Of a stretch of DNA of 64,000 nt, positions 47,361 through 57,019 are shown piece after piece; the first letter of the stretch is position 1; each line of letters opens with the position of its first letter. The notes beneath the pieces are model-generated. The model was not told where the DNA came from. It worked only from the letters and a program-made list of their open reading frames with translations, and made no database searches. The DNA lies in assembly GCA_009739215.1 (NCBI GenBank), contig VSJF01000002.1, positions 2,790,001-2,854,000 on the forward strand. The letters are read 5' to 3'. This DNA is from Floccularia luteovirens. Its lineage: Eukaryota; Basidiomycota; Agaricomycetes; Agaricales; Squamanitaceae. The position numbers were made by a program, and so were the translations under genes.

Positions 47361-48395
47361 TTAATGGTGGGGTTCACCAGACATGTTGCTCATCACAACG
47401 TCGTCCCATTCATGGAAATCGTAATCAGGGGAGTGGGGGCGGTGGAAGGGTCCTTGGTTTAATTCGATCATTCGAATTCTTCTGTCTCTAGCGTTATAGT
47501 CGAGGACACGTTGTTTTTCTTCGCAGTTGCTGGAGTAATGTCCCGGTTTATACTTTTTGCAATACGTGCAACGGTAACGAGGGCAATCCATTGCCCAGTG
47601 GAGTTCTGATCCACATTGGAAGCATTTGTCTGCTCGGACTCGGTCTGCGATGGGGATGAGTTTCTATGGACGTGGTGATGGGGAAGTTCTAGGACGTCCT
47701 AGATGGCGTTCAGTACGTTGTGGGGTGTGAAGTGGATGCGGCGGTCGAGGAGTGGGTTGCCGGGCTTCCAGCTTGATATACATAGACAATTGGTCAGTGA
47801 GACCATCGCGGTTAAGGGAGTCGAGTTGGAGCGTGCTGAGCTCAACAACTTTGGTGGTGAGCTGCTGGAGTTTCTCGTGGACTTCGAATGAAGTGTATAA
47901 TTCTCGAAATCTAGGGGCGTTTTGAGGGGCGATCTTATCGAGCCAACTGTTGACGAAGAGGCGTTTATCTTCTTCCTTAAAAAGACATTTGATGTCTGAA
48001 AGTCTGAGGTAGTTGATGGTTGGGGAAATTCTGGGACGGGGAGGTCCGGTAGAGGTGGTACTTTCTGATTCTGAGGAACTCGGTATGACCGGGGTTTGGA
48101 TTCGGACATGCAAGGGTGGTGAGACTGGTGTGGGGGATGGGAGTTTGATGAGAGGGGAGATGGGAGAGGGGACTGGTGCTGGGGGTGATGCTGGGGATAA
48201 TGCAGGTGGTGGTACAATTGTTGTGGGAGGCGCGAGTGGTGATACTGGGGGTGGTACTGAGATTTCTGAAGGTTGTATAAATATGCTGTGTTCTCGTTGG
48301 ATGGGGGTTGCTGGAGCGGACTGAGTAGTGGGAGTCTGGGGTACAGGTTCTGGAGTCTTTGCTTTCTGGGGGGATGTTGCTTTGTTACTGGTCAT
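47361..48395 (-). pseudogene. Retrotransposon third ORF with zinc knuckles, one in-frame stop
   Basis: An extra gene 3' of pol, starting at ATG 48395 with an ATGA overlap of the pol stop. The protein opens MTSNKATSPQKAKTPEPVP and has a long Pro/Ser-rich region with a central helical part (LSDIKCLFKEEDKRLFVNSW). After an in-frame TAG (47664-47666) the same frame carries a Cys/His array: ADKCFQCGSELHWAMDCPRY, then CTYCKKYKPGHYSSNCEEKQ. These are CCHC-type knuckles, suggesting a nucleic-acid-binding, Gag-like accessory protein. Total about 344 codons. No similarity to envelope proteins is seen: there is no signal peptide or transmembrane segment. Confidence 0.8.
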
Positions 48396-51364
48396 TTCTG
48401 AATGTTGAATGGAATAGGGAGAGGGATCTTGTGCGTTGCTTTATATGCGTTTAAGATGTCTGGGGAATTCTTCAAATGGGATTCTGGTTCCCATGAGTTG
48501 TCTGAGGAAGGATAGCCTTTCCATTTGACAAGGTATTGGATTCTCTTTCCATTGTTCTGGTGTGTTACAATGTCTTCTACCTCGTATTCCTCAGTGTTAT
48601 CGATAAGGTCTGGGGGTGGTTTCGTATAATTGGGTCTGTGAACCTCTGTTTCTTGATATGGGGTGAGGAGTGAGGCATGGAACACGGGGTGTATCTTCCA
48701 TGAGGTTGGAAGTTTCAATTGGTATGTTAAGGGGCCAAGGACTTCTGTAATAGGAAATGGTCCTTCCCATTTAGGTGCTAGTTTCCTTTTCTGGTATCTG
48801 AGTTTTAGGTGTTTCGACTCTAGCCATACTAGGTCATCTTTCTTGAATGGTTTAAATTTGTTCTTGACTCGATGGATCATTGTTTGGTGTGCAAGTTCAT
48901 GTGCTGCATTGGCTTCATCTTGTGCTTCTTGAATTGACTTGAGTCTTTCTTCTGTGGAAGGCACATTGCTTTTGTTGTATGCTGTGGGGAATGGTGGTAG
49001 ATCGTATCCCATCATTATGAAGAATAGGGATTTGTCCCAAAGTACATGGGGCTTCTGATTGTATGAAAATTCTAGAAGTGGAAGATGAGAGTTCCACGTT
49101 TGGGGGTTGTTTGCGCAGAAGATCGCAAGATATGCTTCAATTTCTTGATTTGCGCGTTCTGTTCCTCCATCTGTCTGAGAGTGGTAGGCGGTACTCATGG
49201 CTAATTTTATGCCTAGGAGTTTGCTGAATTCTTGGAATGCTTTTGAAGCGAATTGGGGTCCTCTATCGGATATGATCTTGTCTGGGAGACCAAAGCGTTT
49301 GTATACGTGGTTGATTAAAAATTGGGTGGTCTGAATTGCGTCGATAGTTTTGTTACAAGGGATTAGGATTACCCCCTTTGTAAGCCCATGGTCTACTACG
49401 ACCATGATAGAATTAAAGCCGTCCGATTCTGGTAGATCAGTGATGAAATCTATTGATGTTTGTGCGAATGGTCTATTGTTTTCTGGGGTTCCGATAGGAT
49501 TATATGGCGGTGTTGTTGGGTGTCTGTTAATCTTTGTCTGCTGGCAGGTTGCGCAGCCTCGGACGTAGTTCTTTGTGAACGCGTGGATACCGGGCCACCA
49601 ATAGTCTCTTTTTAGGAGTTCTAGGGTGCAGAGTATTCCAGGGTGTCCCATTGGTGTTGAATCGTGGTATTTCTGGAGTAATTGCCTTCTAAGGCTTTCG
49701 TTCATTGGAACGTAGCATTTGTTCTGATAGAAGATAAGTCCATCTTCTATTTTCCAATCCGGTAAGGCGGCTCTCATGTTAGGGAATTTCTTTATGGTGT
49801 CGATGGCTTCCTGCACCATTGGTTCTTTCTCGTGAGAGTCGAGTATTTCTTTCCTTGTTTCAGTGTCAATGACTCTGATGAACAGGTTCTTTGGGAGCAT
49901 GGTAATGTCTTCGTTGTCGTGATCTTCGTTTGGAATATAGTCCGGTCTTCTTGAGAGCACGTCGCTCTGTATCATTTGTGATCCAGGTGTATGGATTAAG
50001 ATGATATTGAATTCTGATAGGAATAGGCTCCATCTGGCCTGTCTTCTGTTTAATTTCTGGGGTGCTTGGTAATAAGTGAGATTTTTGTGGTCGCATGTTA
50101 CGATGACTGGGAATTTTGATCCTAGGAGGAAGTGCCTCCATTCTGTGAGAGCGCGGATGACCGCAAAGAGTTCTCGATCATAGATTTCATAGTTTCTTTC
50201 TGTTTCTGTGAATGATTTGGATATGAATCCACATGGGTGCCATTGCCCATTTAGATCCTTTTGTTTTAGGACTGCTCCTGATGCATATTTGGATGCGTCC
50301 GTTTCTAGCAGGAATTGTTTATTGAAGTCCGGCATCTGTAGTACTGGTGCAGTTGTGAATGCTTTCTTTAGTTTTTCGAATGATTGCTGGCATTCATTGG
50401 TCCATTCAAATTTCTTGTTTTTCTTTAGTAATTCATTTAGCGGTTGTGCTAAGTCTGAGAATTTGTATATGAACTTTCTGTAGAAGTTTCCGAATCCGAG
50501 GAAACTTCGGACTTGTTTTACCGTATTGGGCGGTGGCCAATCTTCTATTCCTTTTAGTTTGACTGGGTCCATTGCTATTCTGTTTTCGGATATGATTAAT
50601 CCTAGGTATTCAACCTGTTTTTTGTTAAATTCGCATTTCTCTATTTTTAGGTAGAGGTCGTGTTCTTTTAGTCTTTTTAGGACTTTCAGGGTCCTTTCCT
50701 TTTGGAATTCCGGTGTCTTGGAGAATATTAAGATGTCGTCCATATAAATGGTAAGCCATCCTTCATCGAGATAGTCTCTAAATATATCGTCCATCATGTT
50801 TTGAAATGTTGCTGGAGAATTGCACATTCCGAAAAACATGACTGTGGGCTTGAAGAGTCCCATTCTAGTCTTGAAGGCTGCTTTTGGTTCATCGCCTTCT
50901 CTGATTCTAACATTGTTGTATCCCCATCGGATATCGAGTTTTGTGAATATCTTTCCTCCTTTTAGTTTAGTGAGGAGTTCCGAGATCAGGGGTAGAGGGT
51001 ACGGTTTCTTTATTGTTCCTTCGTTTAGGTAACGGTAGTCTTGGCATGGTCTGAGATTTCCATCTTTCTTTGCGACAAAGAAGAATGGCGATGCCATTTC
51101 TGATTCTGAAGGCCGAATATAGCCTTTTGTTAAATTTTCTTTGATGAATTCTTGCATCTTTTGGTCCTCTATAGGGTTGAGGGGGTAGATTTTACTATCT
51201 TTATTCTTGAAATCGGGTTTGAGATCAATCTTGTGATCCCATGTTCTTCTTGCCGGCATTCTGTCGGATTTTTGTTTATTGAATACGTCTTTAAATAGAT
51301 GAAACTCTCTTGGGAGTTTCTCTTCTATTGTTACTTCTTCTTTAGGCTTGGCTTCGGCTGCCAT
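48392..51364 (-). CDS. Pol: reverse transcriptase, RNase H, integrase, chromodomain
   Basis: A 990-residue open frame. Reverse transcriptase: SPFFFVAKKDGNLRPCQDYR, KLDIRWGYNNVRI, and active site LTIYMDDILIFSK. RNase H: FLLETDASKYASGAVL and YDRELFAVIRAL. Integrase: zinc-binding HDSTPMGHPGIL...CATCQQTK, then catalytic Asp in TSIDFITDLPES, Asp in KIISDRGPQF, and Glu in GGTERANQEIEAYL. The C-terminal chromodomain contains YLVKWKGYPSSDNSWEPESH. All catalytic residues are present. It begins at an ATG, but this frame continues upstream into the protease frame across a TAA (51368-51370), so it was probably a single pro-pol polyprotein. Confidence 0.95.
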   Translation of the reverse strand: MAAEAKPKEEVTIEEKLPREFHLFKDVFNKQKSDRMPARRTWDHKIDLKPDFKNKDSKIYPLNPIEDQKMQEFIKENLTKGYIRPSESEMASPFFFVAKKDGNLRPCQDYRYLNEGTIKKPYPLPLISELLTKLKGGKIFTKLDIRWGYNNVRIREGDEPKAAFKTRMGLFKPTVMFFGMCNSPATFQNMMDDIFRDYLDEGWLTIYMDDILIFSKTPEFQKERTLKVLKRLKEHDLYLKIEKCEFNKKQVEYLGLIISENRIAMDPVKLKGIEDWPPPNTVKQVRSFLGFGNFYRKFIYKFSDLAQPLNELLKKNKKFEWTNECQQSFEKLKKAFTTAPVLQMPDFNKQFLLETDASKYASGAVLKQKDLNGQWHPCGFISKSFTETERNYEIYDRELFAVIRALTEWRHFLLGSKFPVIVTCDHKNLTYYQAPQKLNRRQARWSLFLSEFNIILIHTPGSQMIQSDVLSRRPDYIPNEDHDNEDITMLPKNLFIRVIDTETRKEILDSHEKEPMVQEAIDTIKKFPNMRAALPDWKIEDGLIFYQNKCYVPMNESLRRQLLQKYHDSTPMGHPGILCTLELLKRDYWWPGIHAFTKNYVRGCATCQQTKINRHPTTPPYNPIGTPENNRPFAQTSIDFITDLPESDGFNSIMVVVDHGLTKGVILIPCNKTIDAIQTTQFLINHVYKRFGLPDKIISDRGPQFASKAFQEFSKLLGIKLAMSTAYHSQTDGGTERANQEIEAYLAIFCANNPQTWNSHLPLLEFSYNQKPHVLWDKSLFFIMMGYDLPPFPTAYNKSNVPSTEERLKSIQEAQDEANAAHELAHQTMIHRVKNKFKPFKKDDLVWLESKHLKLRYQKRKLAPKWEGPFPITEVLGPLTYQLKLPTSWKIHPVFHASLLTPYQETEVHRPNYTKPPPDLIDNTEEYEVEDIVTHQNNGKRIQYLVKWKGYPSSDNSWEPESHLKNSPDILNAYKATHKIPLPIPFNIQK

Positions 51365-51562
51365 TGTTTATGCTTGGGTTGTTTTGACCCGTATAGGGAA
51401 CGTTTCTGTTTCTGACTCGGAGTCTGACTTGAGATAGTGTGTGATTCCGTCAGGGTCGAGGGGTTCTTTATTGTGATCTTCTTGAATTATCCGAAGCATT
51501 GCTTCTTCGGTGGTTATCTGGGCTAAGGGTGATCCTTTTGGGAGATCTAGGGTGCCTTTCTT

Positions 51563-51964
51563 CTAGTCTATTGTGGGGTTTAGGCGTTTTAGCCAATCCA
51601 TTCCTAGTATAATATCTTGTCTTCCTATATTCGCGATGTATAGGGTAATTTGGTGGTTTGCTTCTCCTTTGAGCATGAGAGGCACTTGGATATAATGCGT
51701 TACTTGTCCATTTTGGGATCCATCTGCATTGGTGACAGTTATTTTCTTTCCAAGTATAGGTCTTGGTTTTCTTCTTAGTTTTGGTAGGAATTCTGAATTA
51801 ATGAAGCTCTTGGTGGCTCCTGAGTCTACCAGTGCTCTGGTCACAATGATTTCTTTTCCAATAGTGTCGTTTCCCACTTCGAAACGTAAAGGGATGTATA
51901 GAGAGTCTTGAGTCATGGTAGTGGGGATTAGGACTCTGATTGGATAATCAATAGTCGTTGCCAC
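51563..51964 (-). pseudogene. Retrotransposon aspartic protease, separated from pol by stops
   Basis: Open stretch with the retropepsin-like active site ALVDSGATKSFI and the second family block DIILGMDWLKRLNP. It is in the same frame as pol, and in the -1 frame relative to gag, overlapping the gag stop by one base. It ends at a TAG (51563-51565) where family members usually have Trp in NPxIDWKKG. The following codons (KKGTLDLPKGSPLAQI) stay open up to a TAA at 51368-51370. Two point nonsense changes thus split an originally continuous pro-pol frame. Confidence 0.85.
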
Positions 51965-53253
51965 TATTGATCAGAGGAAAAATCCTCGCTTTCCCATTCT
52001 TGGAAGAATTGTTCTTGTTTATCTTCTTCTAGATCTGCAACCATCATTCTGAGTGCAGATTTTATGTCTTTAGCCGTTTTAGGTTTTTGGAATCTAAATT
52101 GTGGCGTGTTCTTTCTCAGGGCTTTCCTTTTGGGGCAATCTTTAGATTGATGTCCTTTTTGATGGCATATGAAGCATAGCCCATTTAGGAGATGCTTATT
52201 GCGTTCTTCGAATGTCATTCTGTTGATTTCCTCGAGTTCTTCTGTATCGAGGGCTGGTTCTTCTGTGTTGAGTTGGTCGATCTCCATGGCGTTGGGATCT
52301 CTTGCTGGGGTTCTGGTTGGGAATAGACTTTGTTTTGCAAAGGGTCTTCTTCTTGATTGTAGGAAGTCTTTCATGCATTGCATGCGATCTGCAAATTGGA
52401 ACGCGTATCGATACGTTTGCTCCATTGTTGTTGGGAATGAATCTAATTTATAGAATCTTTCGACCATTTCATCAGTTAATCCTCTCATGAATATATCGAT
52501 GAGGGAGGAGTCTTCGTGGATGCCTGCTTGTGCGGACAGTATCTTGAATTCTGAAATATATTTTGTGATGTTGTTGCCAGACATCTGTAGATTGGCGAGG
52601 TTGGTTCTCGCTTGCATCGCAACATTCTGTGCTTGGAAAGCTTCTAGGAAGGCTTTCTTGAAGTTGGCCCATTTGCCGTATCTTCCGTTGGCAGTTTCTA
52701 TAATGTTTGAGCAGTATGTTGCCACGGTTCCTTCTTTCATAAATGAAAGGGTAAATAAGATCTTTTTCTTATCGTCATTATAGATTTCTTCATTCATGTC
52801 CAAGTAAATTTGAACGTCTTGTAAGAATGGTTGTGCATGTTCTTTCTTTCCATTGAATGGTGTCGGTCTACCGACGTTAATTTCCTTAGCGTTGCCGTTG
52901 GACATTTCTATGTCTGGGTCTTCTTGTTGTTGTTGTTGAGGAGGTGACTGTTGGGCTTCTTCGAAGGTGGTTTGTTCGTAGTCTTCTTCGTCTTCTTCTT
53001 CTTCTTCTGGTTGTGGTGGAGGAGGTGGTTTGGGTGTTTTGGGTTGTAGTCTTTGTTGGGCTGCTTGTTCTTCAAGTCTGTGTTGAAGGTTGGAGAACGC
53101 GGTGGATGGTGATTTTTGTGGAGGTGCTGGATTTGGACTAAATGAGGGGTCTAGTTGCCGTGGTTGAGGAGGGGGTGGGGACCGTGCGGAGTAGGTGGAT
53201 CTGGATGATGATGAGGAAGTTGGTCCGAAGTTGGTTTGGGGGGTTTTGCTCAT
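51964..53253 (-). CDS. Retrotransposon Gag with CCHC zinc knuckle
   Basis: 429 residues. A Pro/Ser/Gln/Glu-rich N-terminus (residues 1-120) precedes the retrotransposon gag domain: RPTPFNGKKEHAQPFLQDVQ, FLEAFQAQNVAMQARTNLAN and FMRGLTDEMVERFYKL. The zinc knuckle is LCFICHQKGHQSKDCPKRK (C-x2-C-x4-H-x4-C). The ATG at 53253 is about 75 bp inside the 5' LTR. The frame is intact. Confidence 0.93.
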   Translation of the reverse strand: MSKTPQTNFGPTSSSSSRSTYSARSPPPPQPRQLDPSFSPNPAPPQKSPSTAFSNLQHRLEEQAAQQRLQPKTPKPPPPPQPEEEEEDEEDYEQTTFEEAQQSPPQQQQQEDPDIEMSNGNAKEINVGRPTPFNGKKEHAQPFLQDVQIYLDMNEEIYNDDKKKILFTLSFMKEGTVATYCSNIIETANGRYGKWANFKKAFLEAFQAQNVAMQARTNLANLQMSGNNITKYISEFKILSAQAGIHEDSSLIDIFMRGLTDEMVERFYKLDSFPTTMEQTYRYAFQFADRMQCMKDFLQSRRRPFAKQSLFPTRTPARDPNAMEIDQLNTEEPALDTEELEEINRMTFEERNKHLLNGLCFICHQKGHQSKDCPKRKALRKNTPQFRFQKPKTAKDIKSALRMMVADLEEDKQEQFFQEWESEDFSSDQ

Positions 53254-53327
53254 AAACGAGCACAGTGGTTAATGGTGTTAGGGGTTTGTCGGGCTTGTAG
53301 AAGCGACAATCGATCAGCTTGACCTTT

Positions 53328-53925
53328 TGTTACCGCTATGCGTGTTATTGTTGTAGATAGGAGTCGAGTCGAATGCTAGTCACATTTCCCTAGCGCGTCG
53401 AGGGGTAAAGTCCTCGAACTAGTTACTTTTGCCACTAGTGGGGGCCTCATCAAGGTCAATTACGATGGAGGGGGCAGCCAGGCGTTTCAGGCTGCTCGCT
53501 GTCTTGCGTGCCATTATATACAACTTGCTAGCCGTCCTAGACTAGGGAGGGAGGATTTGCTTAGTGCACACAGAGGTAGCAGAATAATCAAGTGTGTTAG
53601 GCAGTATTCAAACTAAGGTCAAGCTGAGGCTTGCCTGTAGTTTGCGCTATCTTAAATACATAATCTGTACTACTAAGAATAGCCTACAATGAGGCATATC
53701 ACTAAGCCTACAAGTCATATAGAAGCGCTACTAGTCATATAGAAGACGCGTTGAGTTAAATAGAAGATGCGTTGAGTCAAATAGATGCGCGCGCGAGTCA
53801 AAAGGTGAAACACAAGAGTCAAGGTGCTAAAGATAGTAAACATGAGGAGAACGCGTTGAAGACACGTGTGTTTAAACTGTTCTAAAGTCCAGGGAGATAT
53901 CGTAAGTCCGGATAAGGTCATAACA
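53328..53925 (-). repeat. Right LTR (element's 5' LTR), 598 bp
   Basis: Near-identical partner of 46717-47293. Its extra 21 bp is an internal tandem duplication around 53750-53780 (GAAGACGCGTTGAG / GAAGATGCGTTGAG). Confidence 0.95.
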
Positions 53926-53930
53926 GTATC

Positions 53931-56495
53931 AACCAGAGAATACCTTTATAATTGGTATTACTCCTGCACCTCATGCACCTGGCACAACTACTATCTCTCA
54001 TCTCCTTGATCCTATTATCACATCCATTGAGAGATATAGTATAGCACCAGGTCGGCCTATGTCTTCATTCAAACATCCTAATGGAATCCCTGTCCTGGTA
54101 AAAATGGTACCTCTAATTGCTGATCTTGAAGCAAATAATAAAGTTTCTGGTTTTTTGACACATGCGGCAACAATGTACTGCTCTTTCTGTCTTTCTCCTC
54201 AAGCTAGAATTGAGGATCTTGATCTCCAATCTTGGCAGCCTCGAAATGGTACAGAAGTATGAGCACAAGCAAATATTTGGCTCAATGAAATCACAAAAGC
54301 AGGATGGACTTCTCAGGAAACTATAATTGGAGTCCGATGGTCATCTCTCTACTACTTGCCTTACTGGGACCCTGTCAAGCATACTATATTAGGATTTCTG
54401 CATAACTGGATTGAAGGTGTTTTAAAACATCATCTGTGTACACTTTGGGGAATTGGCCAAGATGAAAAGAAAGAATAAAAACTCAAAGAGATTGATTATG
54501 ATGAACAGTGGACTGATACAGATATATCAGACTCTGCTTCAGAACTTGATGAACTTCATCAAGAGGCAGCTGAATATGATTGTCAGGAACCTGACATCTC
54601 CGCACCTTACAGAGCACACAGAACACACGGACATGTCACCACGGACTTCATTCAATGGACATAAACGGATGTCAATGGACTTCTTCTATTTTAACCTTTA
54701 AGTCGTGTTTAACTCATGTTATTTCTCCTTTTAAATTCCCTTTATCCTATTATTGTTATCTCCCTCATGTTGTATCCTCCATGTGGAGATAACAAAACCT
54801 TTACTGTATTTAAGCTATACATATTGTAATTATTCTGTAGCTTGAATATCAAATAAGACTTGTACTTGCTCTGTTCTCCGTCCCTCTCGTCTGTCTCTCT
54901 TCCTCCGTCCCTTACAGAACATTCTCCTCCGTTCCTACAAGTAAGACATGGAAGTCGGCAGGGCGCAATGGACATCGTTGAAGCCATGTCTTAACTCCGT
55001 CCTACAAGTATCTCCGCGTTCACAGAGATCATATAGAAGTCAGCTCTTGACAATGATGCTGAGGCTGCAAGAGCAATGGAGCATCACCCAACATCACCAC
55101 CACTTTCTTCCTCACTCTCCTCATTTTCAACTTATTCTTCAGAAGAATTATTTAACTCTTCTACACCTACTCAAGCATCTTTTTGGCCAGAGAACCATTT
55201 TGATCCTGAATTTGATCCTGAATTTATTTCACCACTTCCTCTTGATACTACATCTTTTGAATTTACAGAAATGCAGCTTCTGGCAATACAGAACTGTATT
55301 AAAAATATTACTCTTCCAATATGGGTACAACAACCACCAACCAATCTAGGAGAACCAAGCCATAGAAAACTTAAAGCTCATGAATATCTCACACTCTTCA
55401 TCAGCATCTTTCCACTTATCATTCCGGAATTCTGGTATACTACAAGTGCCACTAATCATGATCATGAGCACCTGGAATGCTTTCATCATCTTATTTCTGC
55501 AACAAATATCATTTTTTCATTTAGGACATCTAATGCAAAGGCTGATGAATATACACAGCATTATATTCATTACCGAGCTGCTATACAAAGATTATTTCCT
55601 CACTTCTCATCAAAACCAAATCATCACTATGCTATGCATAATGGTGATCTTATGAAATATTGAGGACCTTTGCCATCCTTAAGTGAGTTCTTTGGGGAAA
55701 GAGTAAATGGAATGTTGCAAAGTATTAATACAAATCAATGGCTTAGTAAGTCTCTATTTGACTATCAAAAGATCATTGCTAATATAAATTTAAGGTGACT
55801 TGGACCTTACAATGCTTAGGCAAACAAGTCGTGCTGCAAGATTAGAAGCTCTACTTCATGATGGCCAAGATATACCAAAAGAACTGGCTAATGTCCTTAA
55901 GTCCACAAATACATCTACGGACAGCTCAACTACTTCTCTCAGTTCTACAGAAATTGCCAATATTCTAGCAAAAGCAACTACCTTGACAAATATGGAGTAT
56001 ACTGCTCTTCTTCAGTATTTGCAATATACTGGAAGGCCTTATCATGCTTTCAATGACTTTCCACATTCTCCAAATGCCAATATTCTACCTCCAAAAGCAC
56101 AGTATCCTCTTCAAATACATCACAATGAATACACTTTTAGCTGTCAAAAATCACATAAAAGAAATAGTGCCATTCAATTTTATAATCCTTTGACCAACAC
56201 CTATATCATAGGATTTATCAAAACAATTTGGAGACTTCCATTAGAGATGAAAATGCAGACTTTTTTAGCAGTTCAGCCACAACTATCACTATCCTCTTTT
56301 GAACGAAGCAAAACTTCTTTTTCTCACTATAGTGGATTTCAAGCAGATATTGTTGATGCATTACCAGCAGATGAGCTAGTAATTATTGAACCTACTCATA
56401 TTATTACTCATCTCACAACCTTTGAACAACCTAGTGGAACTTATGAAATTAATAGAAAAACTTTAGTAGTCTGTTGGGCATTAAATAGAGATTGA
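53931..56495 (+). pseudogene. Tnp2-family transposase, 3' part (decayed)
   Basis: Continuation of the transposase cut at 46716. Blocks in order: TISHLLDPIITSIERYSIAP, PVLVKMVPLIADLEANNKVS, HAATMYCSFCLSPQ, LQSWQPRNGTEV, GVRWSSLYYLPYWDPVKHTI, a unique stretch, then PSHRKLKAHEYLTLFISIF, HYAMHNGDLMKY and GPLPSLSEFFGERVNGMLQS. A last open piece (55800-56495) reads LTMLRQTSRAARLEALLHDG. Premature stops occur after EV (54260, TGA), after MKY (55661, TGA) and near 55796, with frame changes around 54480 and 54600-55070. Inactive, but the domain order is complete. Confidence 0.78.
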
Positions 56496-57019
56496 AAATA
56501 AAAATAAAAAGCTATCTCTACTACCAAGAAAAGCAATACTTATAGTAGAGACATCTTATGAAAATGTTATTTTGATATCGGCATTTGGCTCTCCATGGAC
56601 TTGATCTTATTTCTCTTTCTTCATCACATAATCTATGATTCATGTAACTATTCTCTGATTAGATTAGATTGTATATGAATGCTCTTGTACATATATTTTT
56701 ATTCATCCTCTACTTTTCCTTTATCTTCTTAATAGTTAGTTGCTATTTAATACTCTCTCAGTCTCTTAGCTTTTATTTCATATCTAATAATAGCCAAAGT
56801 TTGTAAGATAGATTAGAGCCTGAAGACTTCAAGATCATTCCATTATACACTTTTTATCATACACATACCATCTTTGCATAATTCACAGGGTTACTCTGTC
56901 TATATTTACATGTATGTTATAAAAATACTATATCCTTTGTTCTATTTATATTACAATCTGTGCCATGCCATCTATGCATGTACTTTGAAAAGTATATTAC
57001 TCATTCTAGTGACTATCCT

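Larger units (their letters stand above)
46717..53925 (-). mobile_element. Gypsy (chromovirus) LTR retrotransposon with full LTRs
   Basis: A 7,209-bp element in minus orientation. LTRs begin TGTTACCGC and end CATAACA on the plus strand. They are flanked by the identical 5-bp duplication GTATC at 46712-46716 and 53926-53930. Internal order in the element's own direction: gag (53253-51964), protease and pol (51964-48392), third ORF (48395-47361). Gene order RT-RNaseH-integrase-chromodomain identifies Metaviridae-type Gypsy. Pol and the third ORF carry premature stops, so it is not autonomous now. The sequence just inside the right LTR (53327 leftward) does not clearly match a tRNA end, so the primer-binding site was not identified. 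Confidence 0.95.

Noticed and set aside
47699..48217. Pro/His-rich alternative frame overlapping the third retrotransposon ORF
   Set aside because: Shadow of the Pro-rich coding sequence in another frame, with no motif of its own.
47361..48395. Third retrotransposon ORF as an envelope gene
   Set aside because: It has no signal peptide, transmembrane segment or glycosylation-rich ectodomain; zinc knuckles indicate nucleic-acid binding.
54620..54950. Possible solo LTR within the Tnp2 remnant (TATA-like TGTATTTAAG, AATAAG, CT-rich 3' part)
   Set aside because: I could not find matching TG...CA ends with a target duplication; it remains only a discontinuity in the transposase.
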